This document shows positions 7,325-15,570 of a DNA stretch of 64,000 nucleotides, piece by piece. The position numbers and the translations under genes were made by a program. The notes below the pieces were generated by a model. The model was not told the origin of the DNA. It was given only the letters and a program-made list of their open reading frames with translations, and made no database searches. Numbering within the stretch: position 1 is the first letter of the stretch; every line of letters begins with the position of its first letter. Source of the DNA: Acidimicrobiia bacterium (GTDB lineage Bacteria > Actinomycetota > Acidimicrobiia > Acidimicrobiales > Bin134); NCBI GenBank assembly GCA_022822265.1, contig JAJECA010000025.1, positions 1-64,000 on the forward strand, read 5' to 3'.

Positions 7325-9595
7325 CTATTGGTGGCGCATGGCGTGGGCCATCTCGGCGTCGAAGTCGAAGGGGGGCAGCGGACCGGTCTCAATGACCAAC
7401 GAGGCCAGAGCCTCGGGTCCTTCGAACGGCGGCTCATAGTCGTCGCACACCGGGAAGGGCCGGCCGTAGCCCACGGTGAGGAAAGCGCCGTCGGGGGCCC
7501 AGTTGGTGGGCAACGGCACTGGTTCGGCCCCCAGACCGATCTCGGCATCGTCGGCGGTGAGCGTCACCGTGAACAGGCCACCGTCGGTCGGGTCTACCAC
7601 CGCCCCCAGGAAGCGAGCCCCGGTGGGGGCGAGGGCGGTGACCCGGTACTCCCGTCCGTGAACCACCGCCACCCAGCGAATCTCCCCATCGGCCAGGAAC
7701 AGCGCCCAGCCGGCAATCCAGTCACCCTGCTCGCAGATGATGCCCTCAGCGCTCTCGGGCAAGCCATCGGGGAAGGCGGCCACCGCCCGGTAGCCGCCGA
7801 ACTGGAGCGGCCCGGCCGCTTCGTGCACTTTGTCGCCCGGGACCAGGTCGAAGCGGGACCGCAGCGACATCCAGGGGGCATACATGTGGGCGATGCGGTT
7901 GACCGCGGTGTCGTCGAGGGGCAGCACCCCGTTGCGATCGGCCTCGGCATCCCACAGCTCGATCATCTCGGCCAGCTTCTCGGGATGGGTTTCGGCCAGG
8001 TTGTTCGACTCGGTGGGATCGGCCCCGGTGTCGAATAGCTCCCACTGGTCCTCGGCGAAGTCGTGGCTGCCGATGATGGCGTCGCGCTCAGCCGCGGTGA
8101 GCTGGTTGACGTGGTTGGTGACCGCCTTCCACCCTTCGTGGTACATGGCCCGGCTGCCCCAGCACTCGTAGTACTGGCTGGTGCGGGCGGCCTCGGGATC
8201 ATCGTCTTCCAGGATTTGCCGCATGCTGGCGCCGTCGAACGACATCTGCTCCACCCCGCCGAATTCGGCCGGGGGCTGCACCCCGGCCAGATCCAAAATG
8301 GTGGGCATCACGTCGGTGACGTGGGAGTACTGGTGGCGCAATTCGCCCTGCGCCGACAGGCCAGCCGGCCACGACAAGATCAACGGGTCGCGCACGCCGC
8401 CCTCGAAGGTGTACCGCTTCCACCGCCTAAAGGGGGTGTTGCCGGCCAGCGCCCATCCCCAGGGGTAGTGCCCGGAGGAGCGGAACCCGCCGAGGTCGTC
8501 GTAATGGGCCAACTCCAAGTCGAGATCGTCTGCTTCGTCGCTGATGTAGTGGCGGATCTGGTTCCAGCTGCCGTTGGGGCCGCCTTCGGCTGAGGTGCCG
8601 TTGTCGGAGATCAACGCCACCACGGTGTTGTCGGCCTCGCCGGTTGACTCCAAGTAGTGCAGCACCCGGCCGATGTGGTGGTCGGCATGGCTCAGGAACC
8701 CGGCGTACACCTCCATCATGCGGGCGTACAGCCGCTGGCGGTCGGGGTCTATGTCGTCCCAGGGCTCGACCCACTCGGGTCGCTCAGACAAGGTCACATC
8801 GCCAGGAATGACGCCCAGTTCCTTCTGGCGGGCCAGCACTTCTTCTCGCCACACATCCCAGCCCCGGTCGAACTTGCCGGCGAAGCGGTCGATCCACTCC
8901 GGGGGCGCCTGATGGGGGGCGTGGGGGGTGCCGGTGGCGTACCACATCATGAACGGCCGATGGGGGTCAGCGAGCCGCAGACCTCGCAGGTAGTCGATGG
9001 CCTGATCGGCCAGATCGGCGTCGAGGTGGTACCCCTCCTCGGGGGTGGCCGGGGGTTCGACGTAGGTCTGGTCGCGGATGAGTTGAGGGGTCCACTGGTT
9101 GGTCTCCCCGTTGAGGAACCCGTAGTAGTGGTCGAAGCCGACCCCGGTGGGCCAGGTGTGATACGGCCCGGCGGCCCGCTGGTCGCGGGGAGTGAGGTGC
9201 CACTTGCCCACCGCGAAGGTGGCCCAGCCCTCGGCGCCCAGGTATTGGGCCAAGGTCCCGGCCGAGTCGGGGATCCGGCCGTCGTAGCCGGGAAAGTTGA
9301 CGGGCATGTCGGTGAGCATCCCCACCCCCACCCGGTGGTGATTTCGCCCGGTGAGCAGGCACGCCCGAGTGGGCGAGCACACCGCGGTGGTGTGGAAGTT
9401 GGTGAACCGCAACCCCCGGCCAGCCAGTCGATCCAGGTTGGGGGTGTCGATATCCGACCCGTAGCACCCCAACTGGGCGAAGCCGAGATCGTCCAGCACG
9501 ATCACCAGCACATTGGGGGCATCGGGATCGTAGGGCCGCGGCACCGGCGGTGACGTGGACTCGGCCAGGGTGAGTCCGACTTTGTATTCGGTCAT
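7325..9595 (-). CDS. Arylsulfatase (type I, Cys-type sulfatase)
   Basis: The 756-residue hydrolase cleaves sulfate esters. The N-terminus holds the metal-site aspartates (VLDDLG, residues 34-39), and residues 73-77 are CSPTR, the C-x-P-x-R core whose Cys is converted to formylglycine, followed by ACLLTGR. AVGKWHLTP and SDNGTS are further conserved sulfatase segments. There is no signal peptide at this start, so it looks cytoplasmic. The C-terminal 200 residues form a beta-rich extension common in large arylsulfatases. It starts the unit that continues with the rhomboid-like gene. Activation needs a formylglycine-generating enzyme, not seen here. The substrate (algal or host sulfated sugars, steroid sulfates) cannot be told. 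Confidence 0.93.
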   Translation of the reverse strand: MTEYKVGLTLAESTSPPVPRPYDPDAPNVLVIVLDDLGFAQLGCYGSDIDTPNLDRLAGRGLRFTNFHTTAVCSPTRACLLTGRNHHRVGVGMLTDMPVNFPGYDGRIPDSAGTLAQYLGAEGWATFAVGKWHLTPRDQRAAGPYHTWPTGVGFDHYYGFLNGETNQWTPQLIRDQTYVEPPATPEEGYHLDADLADQAIDYLRGLRLADPHRPFMMWYATGTPHAPHQAPPEWIDRFAGKFDRGWDVWREEVLARQKELGVIPGDVTLSERPEWVEPWDDIDPDRQRLYARMMEVYAGFLSHADHHIGRVLHYLESTGEADNTVVALISDNGTSAEGGPNGSWNQIRHYISDEADDLDLELAHYDDLGGFRSSGHYPWGWALAGNTPFRRWKRYTFEGGVRDPLILSWPAGLSAQGELRHQYSHVTDVMPTILDLAGVQPPAEFGGVEQMSFDGASMRQILEDDDPEAARTSQYYECWGSRAMYHEGWKAVTNHVNQLTAAERDAIIGSHDFAEDQWELFDTGADPTESNNLAETHPEKLAEMIELWDAEADRNGVLPLDDTAVNRIAHMYAPWMSLRSRFDLVPGDKVHEAAGPLQFGGYRAVAAFPDGLPESAEGIICEQGDWIAGWALFLADGEIRWVAVVHGREYRVTALAPTGARFLGAVVDPTDGGLFTVTLTADDAEIGLGAEPVPLPTNWAPDGAFLTVGYGRPFPVCDDYEPPFEGPEALASLVIETGPLPPFDFDAEMAHAMRHQ

Positions 9596-9623
9596 CGAAC
9601 GATGACCTTAGCCAGTACACCTC

Positions 9624-9651
9624 TTGATATCTCAACAAGGTTCGATAGGAT
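9624..9651 (+). promoter_or_regulatory. Candidate sigma-70 promoter of the toxin-antitoxin pair
   Basis: A TTGATA hexamer at 9624-9629 and TAGGAT at 9646-9651 are separated by 16 bp. The implied start, near 9658, falls inside the small inverted repeat at 9655-9671. This is pattern reading only. Confidence 0.45.
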
Positions 9652-9654
9652 GAC

Positions 9655-9671
9655 TACAAATAGTTGTTGTA
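9655..9671. promoter_or_regulatory. Candidate antitoxin operator (inverted repeat)
   Basis: TACAA at 9655-9659 and TTGTA at 9667-9671 form a small inverted repeat just downstream of the predicted -10 box. Ribbon-helix-helix antitoxins usually bind such repeats to repress their own operon. The arms are only 5 bp, so support is modest. Confidence 0.35.
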
Positions 9672-9699
9672 TTCACTTTCAATTTCAAGGGATGCACTG

Positions 9700-9927
9700 A
9701 TGCCCACATCGATTCGGCTAGAGCCCGCAACCGAAGAGAGGCTCACTCAGCTGGCTCTGCTAACCGGTCGGACGAAGGCCTTTTATTTGCGCGAGATCAT
9801 TGACCGGGGGCTCGACGACCTTGAGGACTACTACTTGGCCGCCGATGTCCTAGAACGCATCCGCAAGAACGACGAGCAGATTCACTCTGCTGCGGACGTG
9901 AGGAAAGAGCTTGGCCTGGACGATTGA
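9700..9927 (+). CDS. RelB-type ribbon-helix-helix antitoxin
   Basis: The small protein of 75 residues begins MPTSIRLEPATEERLTQLA, a typical ribbon-helix-helix start (one beta strand then two helices) that dimerises and binds DNA. The C-terminal half (DVLERIRKNDEQIHSAADVR) would wrap the toxin. The ATG at 9700 is preferred to an upstream TTG at 9664 because it places the beta strand at the N-terminus and has AAGGGA upstream. It overlaps the next gene by 17 bp, the usual coupled arrangement. By family knowledge it neutralises the RelE-like toxin and represses the operon. Confidence 0.85.
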   Translation: MPTSIRLEPATEERLTQLALLTGRTKAFYLREIIDRGLDDLEDYYLAADVLERIRKNDEQIHSAADVRKELGLDD

Positions 9928-10174
9928 CTACACCGACACGGCCAAATCCCAGCTAAGGAAGCTCGACAAGAATACCGCCCGGCGCATCATGGACTACATG
10001 GATGAGCGCGTCGCACCTTCTGATCCCCGCCGACTCGGTCAGGCTCTGACCGGACCCCTAGGCGGGCTTTGGCGCTACCGAGTGGGCGATTGCCGCATTG
10101 TCTGTGACATCCAAGACGAGGCAATCCGAGTCTTGGTGGTTCGGATCGGACAGCGAGATCGGATCTATCGCTGA
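9911..10174 (+). CDS. RelE/ParE-family toxin
   Basis: The product has 87 residues and starts at a TTG (9911) with GGAAAGAG just upstream, inside the antitoxin gene. The sequence WTIDYTDTAKSQLRKLDK, the middle GLWRYRVGDCRIVCDI and the end VLVVRIGQRDRIYR match the RelE fold, with the basic residues and C-terminal Arg/Tyr used by RelE mRNA interferases at the ribosomal A site. It is paired with the RelB-type gene at 9700-9927. RelE is favoured over ParE because of the YRVGDCRI core and IYR end. Confidence 0.87.
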   Translation: MAWTIDYTDTAKSQLRKLDKNTARRIMDYMDERVAPSDPRRLGQALTGPLGGLWRYRVGDCRIVCDIQDEAIRVLVVRIGQRDRIYR

Positions 10175-10185
10175 GGCGATGGCTA

Positions 10186-11847
10186 CTACGGAACGAGGTC
10201 AAACCCCTCGTAGCCAGCGGCGGCCACCTCATCGCACTTCTCGGCATAATCGGGGAAGCCGGGCAAGGGCATGAACACCCGGGTCTTGCCGGGGATGTTG
10301 GCCCCCAGGTACCAGGAGTTGCAGGTGGGATAGAGCGTGTAGCTGGCCACCAGGTTCACGTGGTCCACCCAGGCTTCGGTGGCCTCCTCGGTGGCCTCGA
10401 TGTGGCGGTGGCCGTTGGCCCGCATGTGGTCGATGCAGTCGCCGATCCAGTCGACGTGCTGCTCGATGCACACGATCATGTTGGCCAGCACCGACGGGCT
10501 GCCCGGACCGGTGATGGTGAACATGTTGGGGAACCCCGGCACGCCCAGGCCCAAGTAGGTGCGGGGCCCGGCGTACCACTGCTCGGCCAGAGGGAGTCCC
10601 TCGCGGCCTCGGATGTCGATGCGAAGCAGCGAACCGGTCATGGCGTCGTAGCCGGTGGCGAACACGATCACATCGAGGTCATAAGAGGTGCCGTCGACGG
10701 TGCGCAGGCCACTGGGGGTGATCTCGGTGATGGTGTTCTCGCTGATGTCCACCAGGGTGACGTTTTCTCGGTTGTAGGTGATGAAGTAGTCGGTGTCGAG
10801 CACCAGCCGCTTGCAGCCGATGTAGGTGGTGGGGATGAGCCGATCGGCCACCTCGGGATCTTTGACCGTCTCGCGGATCTTGTCCTTCACGAAGTCGGCG
10901 GCCACGTGGTTGGCTTCAGGGGTGCGGGCTATGTCGGAGTAGGCACCGAGGAAGGCGAAGCCGCCGATCTCCCAGCGAGCGTCGAACTCCTTGAACGCCT
11001 CCTCCACCTCGACGTCGAGCACCGAGCCCTCGTTCCAGTCGAACCGGGCGCCGAGGGCGCCTTGTTGGCTCTTGTTCTGCTCGCGGAGCTTGCGGTAGTC
11101 GGCTTTGACCTCGGCCTGCTCGGCCGGGTCGAGGGGGTGGTTTCGGGCCGGTATGGCGTATTGCGGGGTGCGCTGGAACACGGTGAGGTGCTCGGCGGTC
11201 TCGGCGATGACCGGAATGGCCTGAATCCCCGAGGAACCGGTGCCAATCACGCCGACCCGCTTGCCGGCGAAGTCGATGCCCTCTTTGGGGTAGCGGCCGG
11301 TGTGGCACAGCTCGCCCTCGAAGGTGTCGATGCCGTCGATGTCGGGGACATTGGAGGACGACAGACAGCCCACCGCGGTTATGAGGTACTCGGCGGTCAC
11401 CAGATCGGCGTCGGGACCGGCGGGAGCGTGGTTGTGATCGATGTGGTCTACCGCGGGTGCGCTGCTGACGTGCCAGCGGCCGGTGTCGTCGTCGAAGGCC
11501 GCCTTGGTGACCTTGGTGTTGAACTGGATGTCCCGATACAGGTCGTAGCGCTCGGCCACGTGCTGGGCGTAGCGGAGGATCTCGGGCTGGCCCGGGTAGC
11601 GCTCGGTCCACTCCCACTCCTGCTCCAGTTCGGGATCGAAGCTGTAGCAGTATTCCAGGCTCTCCACGTCGCAGCGGGCACCGGGATAGCGGTTCCAGTA
11701 CCAGGTGCCGCCCACGTCGTCGCCGGTCTCGAAGGCCTTGGCAGTCAGCCCCATTTGGCGGAGCTTGTACAGCATGTAGATGCCGGCAAAACCGGCACCG
11801 ATGACCACGGCGTCGTAGTGGGTGGGATTTTGGTCGTTGGTGCTCAT
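10186..11847 (-). CDS. Flavin-containing monooxygenase, Baeyer-Villiger type
   Basis: The enzyme has 553 residues and would use FAD and NADPH to insert oxygen next to a ketone. The FAD Rossmann motif GAGFAG lies at residues 17-22, a second GTGSSGIQ motif marks the NADPH fold, and between them FEGELCHTGRYP (about 174-185) fits the BVMO fingerprint F-x-G-x3-H-T-x2-W-P except that Tyr replaces the Trp. It lies 44 bp downstream of a P450 gene on the same strand, so the two may act on one substrate, for example hydroxylation to a ketone and then ester formation. That coupling is inference. The substrate (steroid, terpenoid, cyclic or alkyl ketone) cannot be read. Confidence 0.88.
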   Translation of the reverse strand: MSTNDQNPTHYDAVVIGAGFAGIYMLYKLRQMGLTAKAFETGDDVGGTWYWNRYPGARCDVESLEYCYSFDPELEQEWEWTERYPGQPEILRYAQHVAERYDLYRDIQFNTKVTKAAFDDDTGRWHVSSAPAVDHIDHNHAPAGPDADLVTAEYLITAVGCLSSSNVPDIDGIDTFEGELCHTGRYPKEGIDFAGKRVGVIGTGSSGIQAIPVIAETAEHLTVFQRTPQYAIPARNHPLDPAEQAEVKADYRKLREQNKSQQGALGARFDWNEGSVLDVEVEEAFKEFDARWEIGGFAFLGAYSDIARTPEANHVAADFVKDKIRETVKDPEVADRLIPTTYIGCKRLVLDTDYFITYNRENVTLVDISENTITEITPSGLRTVDGTSYDLDVIVFATGYDAMTGSLLRIDIRGREGLPLAEQWYAGPRTYLGLGVPGFPNMFTITGPGSPSVLANMIVCIEQHVDWIGDCIDHMRANGHRHIEATEEATEAWVDHVNLVASYTLYPTCNSWYLGANIPGKTRVFMPLPGFPDYAEKCDEVAAAGYEGFDLVP

Positions 11848-11891
11848 GGTGGTTTTAGTTGTGGGTTTGGGCTGGGATTCAGGGTAGGGGC

Positions 11892-13145
11892 TCAGGCTGC
11901 GGGACGGAGTTTGTAGCGGACCGGCAGCTGCTTCGCCCCAACAATGAGGTTCGACTCGGTGCGGACAATCGGCCCCGCCGGCTCGATCTCGATTACCCGC
12001 TCGGCCAGTTGCCTGATGAGCGCCTGGGTGCTGGCTCGAGCCAGATGCGCTCCCAGGCAGTAGTGCTCGGCCCAGCCGAAGCCCAGGTGACGGTTGGGAT
12101 GGCGGCCGATATCGAAGTCGTGGGGACGGTCGAACACCGTCTCATCTCGATTCCCCGAGGCGTAGAAGAACACCACGAAGTCGCCTTCCTTCACCGGCTG
12201 ACCGGCCACGGTGGCGTCGGCCATTGCGGTGCGCTTCATGTAGTTCACCGGGGTGGACCACCGCACCACTTCTTCCACCGCGTCTTTGGCCATCTCCGGG
12301 TTCTCCCGCAGCCGCTGAAGCTGGTCGGGATAGGCCAAGAATGCCTCCAGCGCGCCCGACAGGCCATTGCGGGTGGTGTCGTGGCCGGCGGTGAACACAA
12401 TGAGGTAGTAGCCGAAGGTCTCGATCTCGGGCAGGGCCTCGCCGGTGGGCAGGTGGGCATTGGCCAGCATGGTGGCCAGATCCTCTTGGGGGTGGGCCCT
12501 ACGATCTTTGATGATGCGGTCGAACATGGCGTAGAACTCCATGCCCACCTCTGCGCTGGCCTGATAGCGGGTCTCCGCCTCGCGCCGGTAGTCAGGGTCG
12601 TCACCGGACAGGAGCTGCTGGGTCAGCACCAACAGGCGCTCCTCGTCTTCGCGGTCGATTCCGAGGATGGTGGCCAGCACCCGCAGCGGGTGACGCTGGG
12701 CGATGATGTCGACGAAGTCGCACTCGCCCTCGTCGCCCAGACTGTCGAGCAGGGCCTTGGCGCTGTCGTTGACGATCTGATCGAGCTGGCTGATGCCCCG
12801 AGGGGTGAAGAAGCCGCTGGCTACTTTGCGGTAGAGCCGATGGTCGGGCGGATCCATGCTGATGATGGTCCGCATGTCGCCGATGATGCTCCCGTGCTCC
12901 TCCAGATCGGCCACCTGCTGGTCGGTGCGGATCGTGATGCTGTCGGCCTCGTTGCTGAACAACTCGGGCTGCATGGAGACTTCGATGATGTCGGCGTGGC
13001 GGGTGACGGCCCAGAAGTTCTGGTAGCCGTCGGGTTCGCACCAGTGAACCGGGGAGTTCTGGCGCATCCAGGCCAGCAGTTCGTGAGGCTGGCCGTTTTC
13101 GCCGTAGCGCTTGGGGGAGATGAGATCTAGGGGGTCGACGTCCAC
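11892..13145 (-). CDS. Cytochrome P450
   Basis: The product has 417 residues and is a soluble bacterial P450. Visible landmarks: I-helix oxygen-binding AGHDTT (about residue 253), K-helix EVVRW (E-x-x-R type) and the haem loop LGFGWAEHYCLGAHLAR with the thiolate Cys near residue 362. The haem loop has WAEHY where most have a Gly-x-His-x run. The start is a GTG at 13145 without a clear ribosome site. It lies upstream of the BVMO gene in the same orientation. Electron donors (ferredoxin and reductase) are not in the window. Family-level assignment is certain; subfamily and substrate are unknown. Confidence 0.93.
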   Translation of the reverse strand: MDVDPLDLISPKRYGENGQPHELLAWMRQNSPVHWCEPDGYQNFWAVTRHADIIEVSMQPELFSNEADSITIRTDQQVADLEEHGSIIGDMRTIISMDPPDHRLYRKVASGFFTPRGISQLDQIVNDSAKALLDSLGDEGECDFVDIIAQRHPLRVLATILGIDREDEERLLVLTQQLLSGDDPDYRREAETRYQASAEVGMEFYAMFDRIIKDRRAHPQEDLATMLANAHLPTGEALPEIETFGYYLIVFTAGHDTTRNGLSGALEAFLAYPDQLQRLRENPEMAKDAVEEVVRWSTPVNYMKRTAMADATVAGQPVKEGDFVVFFYASGNRDETVFDRPHDFDIGRHPNRHLGFGWAEHYCLGAHLARASTQALIRQLAERVIEIEPAGPIVRTESNLIVGAKQLPVRYKLRPAA

Positions 13146-13193
13146 GCTAAAACGTTAGAGGGTCAGCGTTGTTTGATCCACAGCGCAGCGAGA

Positions 13194-13209
13194 ATGCCGT
13201 TACCGGCAT
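13194..13209. terminator. Possible hairpin terminator after the iron-binding protein gene
   Basis: ATGCCG and CGGCAT form a perfect 6-bp stem with a 4-nt loop 16 bp beyond the stop of the minus-strand gene at 13225. There is no T-run, so it may be a weak or factor-assisted terminator. Confidence 0.3.
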
Positions 13210-13224
13210 CCGGTGGGCTGGGCG

Positions 13225-14253
13225 CTACTGACTCAGTATTCCGCTGGATTGGATTATTTCTTCGGTGGTTTCGAAGCCGCCGCCTAGGGCGTCGAAATCT
13301 ACGGAGCCGATGGACAGGGCGGAGAGGGGAGGTAGGGCGGGGTTGGGCTCGATGCCGCCGGCTAGGGGGTATTCGTAAGTGCTGTTGGTGAAGTAGCGCT
13401 GGGCCGACGGGGAGAGCAAGTAGGCAATGAGCTCTTGGGCTGCTTCGCGGTCATCAGCGTTGGCGGTCATGGTGGCGGCAGTGATGATGAGCAGTGATCC
13501 GATGTCCTCATCGGACAGGTCATAGTTGGCCGCCCGATGCTCGCGGCCGGCGGCCTCGGCGTCTGAGGCCATCCGGTGGTTGTAATAGTGGTTCACCAGG
13601 CCCACATCGATCTCGCCCCGGGCGGCGGCGTCCACAATGGAAACGTTGTTGGGATAATTGCGGGCGTCGTTGGCCACCATGTCGTCTAGCCACTGGGTGG
13701 CGACATCGTTGCCGTATTGATCGCGGAACACGGTGAACCAGTCCACGAACGAGCCGTTGGTGGCCGGGATAGCCACCCGGCCCCGCCACTTGGGGTCGGT
13801 GAGCTCGAACACCGAGTCGGGCAACTCGGATGGCGGCACGCTATCGAGATTGTGGACCAGCACCCGCTTGCGTCCGGAGAACCCGATCCAGGTGCCATTG
13901 GCCCCCCGGTGCTCGGCAGCCACTAAGTCGAGAACGCTGGAGTCCATTGTGGCAAGCAGGCCCTTGGCATCCAGAAAGCCCACCGGGCCCGGTGACCGGG
14001 AGATGAACACGTCGGCTTGGGTCTGCTCTGCCTCCTCGGCAACGAGCAGGGCCAAGTCGGTGGAGGAGCCCCAGCGAACCTGAACGGTAATGCCGCTTTG
14101 GCGCTCGAACTCGTCAAACAGCGGCATCATCAGGTTTTCGCTTCGGCCGGAGTACACGGTGACGACTCTCTCGTCGTCACCACCGCAGGAACTGGCCAGC
14201 ATGGCCACCACAAGGAGCACAGCAGCCAGCCCAGTACGAGAAATCTTGCTCAT
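13225..14253 (-). CDS. Fe(III) ABC transporter substrate-binding lipoprotein
   Basis: The 342-residue lipoprotein has lipobox LASSC and then GGDDERVVTVYSGRSENL, the FbpA/FutA-type start (VTVYSGR). GYxx-like YYNHR and the SGRKRVLVHNLD segment also fit this ferric-iron receptor family. No permease or ATPase follows, so it is an orphan receptor that must use a transporter encoded elsewhere. Forty bases upstream lies an IdeR/DtxR-type palindrome overlapping a predicted -10 box, which supports iron as ligand and iron-dependent repression. The ribosome site is weak (AGGG about 13 nt upstream of the ATG). Confidence 0.85.
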   Translation of the reverse strand: MSKISRTGLAAVLLVVAMLASSCGGDDERVVTVYSGRSENLMMPLFDEFERQSGITVQVRWGSSTDLALLVAEEAEQTQADVFISRSPGPVGFLDAKGLLATMDSSVLDLVAAEHRGANGTWIGFSGRKRVLVHNLDSVPPSELPDSVFELTDPKWRGRVAIPATNGSFVDWFTVFRDQYGNDVATQWLDDMVANDARNYPNNVSIVDAAARGEIDVGLVNHYYNHRMASDAEAAGREHRAANYDLSDEDIGSLLIITAATMTANADDREAAQELIAYLLSPSAQRYFTNSTYEYPLAGGIEPNPALPPLSALSIGSVDFDALGGGFETTEEIIQSSGILSQ

Positions 14254-14288
14254 GGGCGTGGAACCCTAGGATCGGTGAGCCTAAGTTG

Positions 14289-14307
14289 TCAAGTTAGCCT
14301 AACAAAA
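14289..14307. promoter_or_regulatory. IdeR/DtxR-type iron box
   Basis: The core GTTAGCCTAAC (14293-14303) is a perfect 11-bp palindrome around its central base and equals the centre of the consensus TTAGGTTAGSCTAACCTAA. The flanks match less well. It overlaps the TAGGCT -10 box of the gene at 13225-14253, as expected for an iron-bound repressor. Confidence 0.75.
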
Positions 14308-14323
14308 GAAGTTCAGAGGTCAA
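14296..14323 (-). promoter_or_regulatory. Promoter of the iron-binding protein gene
   Basis: On the minus strand TTGACC (14318-14323) and TAGGCT (14296-14301) are 16 bp apart, and the -10 lies inside the iron box. Confidence 0.55.
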
Positions 14324-14331
14324 GATGGCTC

Positions 14332-15552
14332 TCAAGCAGCAGGTTTGACACCATCCCACCGCAGCGGCATCTCGACATATCCGTCGACCAGGCTGGAGTG
14401 CAGGCGACGCAGGGTCCGGGGGTCTTCCACCCCTAGCTCCAGACCCTCAAAGCGGCCGATGATGGCCTCGAACATCATCTTGGCCTCCAATCGGGCCAGC
14501 GACGCCCCCAGGCAGAAGTGGGGACCGCCGGCGCCAAAGGCCACGTGCTGGCTGGCGTCGCGGGTCACGTCCAGCGTGTCGGGATTTTCGAAGGCCCGCT
14601 CGTCCCGGTTGGCCGAGGAGTACCAGATCACCACCGGATCGCCAGCCTTGATCTCCTGATCCCCCACCACGGTGTCGTGGGTGGGCCGGCGCACGAACTG
14701 CATCACCGGCGTGGTGTAGCGCAACAGCTCCTCCACGGCGTTGGGGATGAGCGACGGGTCGTCTTTGAGGATCTGCATCTGGTTTGGGTTGCGGATGAGC
14801 TCCAGCGTGCCGGTGGTGATGAGGTTGCGGGTGGTCTCGGAGCCGGCGTTTTGGAGGAGCATGAAGAACACGTCGATCTGCATCTGGTCGAGCGACTCGC
14901 CGTCGATCTCGGCCTCCATCAGCACGCTGATGAGATCGTCGTGGGGCTCTTTCTTGCGGATCTCGCACATCTGGTCGGCGTAGGCGAACATCTGCGCGCC
15001 GGCCTCCATCATCTCGTCGGTGGTGTACTTCTCGTCGAAGCCGAATGTGATCTCGGTCCAGTGGAAGATCTGGTGGCGGTCTTCTTCGGGCACGCCCACC
15101 AAGTCGGCGATCACCTGCAAGGGCAGCTCCACCGCGATCTCGCTGACCATCTCACAGCCGGCCTTGTCGGCCACCTGGTCGATCAAACGGTCGACCTGTG
15201 ACTGGATCCTCTCCTCCAAATCGCGCACCCGACGAGGCGTGAACCCCCGATTGACCAGCTTGCGCATCTTGGTGTGATCGGGCGGATCGAGGCTGATGAG
15301 CATTTGCGAGTTGGAACCGTCGTCAACCGCGGGCGGCTGGTCGCCGGCCAGGAAGGGGTTGGGCTGGCTCTTGAAGCAATCGGAATCGCGTGATACCCGC
15401 TGCACGTCGGCGTGGCGAGTGACGTTCCAGTAGCCGTCCCATACCGGGTGTTCGCTCCAGAACACCGGATCGTTGTCGCGCTTGTGGCGGAAGTAGTCGT
15501 GGGGGAAACCGTTCTTGAATGTCGAGGGATTCCAAAGTTCCAGATTCTCCAT
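14332..15552 (-). CDS. Cytochrome P450
   Basis: The product has 406 residues. The I-helix motif is AGSETT (about residue 235), the K-helix EELLRY, and the haem loop FGAGGPHFCLGASLAR has the Cys near residue 347, the canonical F-G-x-G-x-H-x-C-L-G form. Overall phrases (FTPRRVRDLE, ISLDPPDHTKMRKLVNRGF, SSANRDERAF) resemble the actinobacterial CYP124/125/142 group that oxidises sterol or isoprenoid side chains; this is resemblance from memory, not a search. It lies 18 bp downstream of the methyltransferase gene on the same strand, so they are probably co-transcribed. Confidence 0.93.
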   Translation of the reverse strand: MENLELWNPSTFKNGFPHDYFRHKRDNDPVFWSEHPVWDGYWNVTRHADVQRVSRDSDCFKSQPNPFLAGDQPPAVDDGSNSQMLISLDPPDHTKMRKLVNRGFTPRRVRDLEERIQSQVDRLIDQVADKAGCEMVSEIAVELPLQVIADLVGVPEEDRHQIFHWTEITFGFDEKYTTDEMMEAGAQMFAYADQMCEIRKKEPHDDLISVLMEAEIDGESLDQMQIDVFFMLLQNAGSETTRNLITTGTLELIRNPNQMQILKDDPSLIPNAVEELLRYTTPVMQFVRRPTHDTVVGDQEIKAGDPVVIWYSSANRDERAFENPDTLDVTRDASQHVAFGAGGPHFCLGASLARLEAKMMFEAIIGRFEGLELGVEDPRTLRRLHSSLVDGYVEMPLRWDGVKPAA

Positions 15553-15570
15553 CTCAGCCTCCTGAGTTCC

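Noticed and set aside
10360-13130. Long plus-strand frames opposite the BVMO and P450 genes
   Set aside because: They mirror the third-position GC of the real genes and encode low-complexity Gly/Val/His-rich strings.
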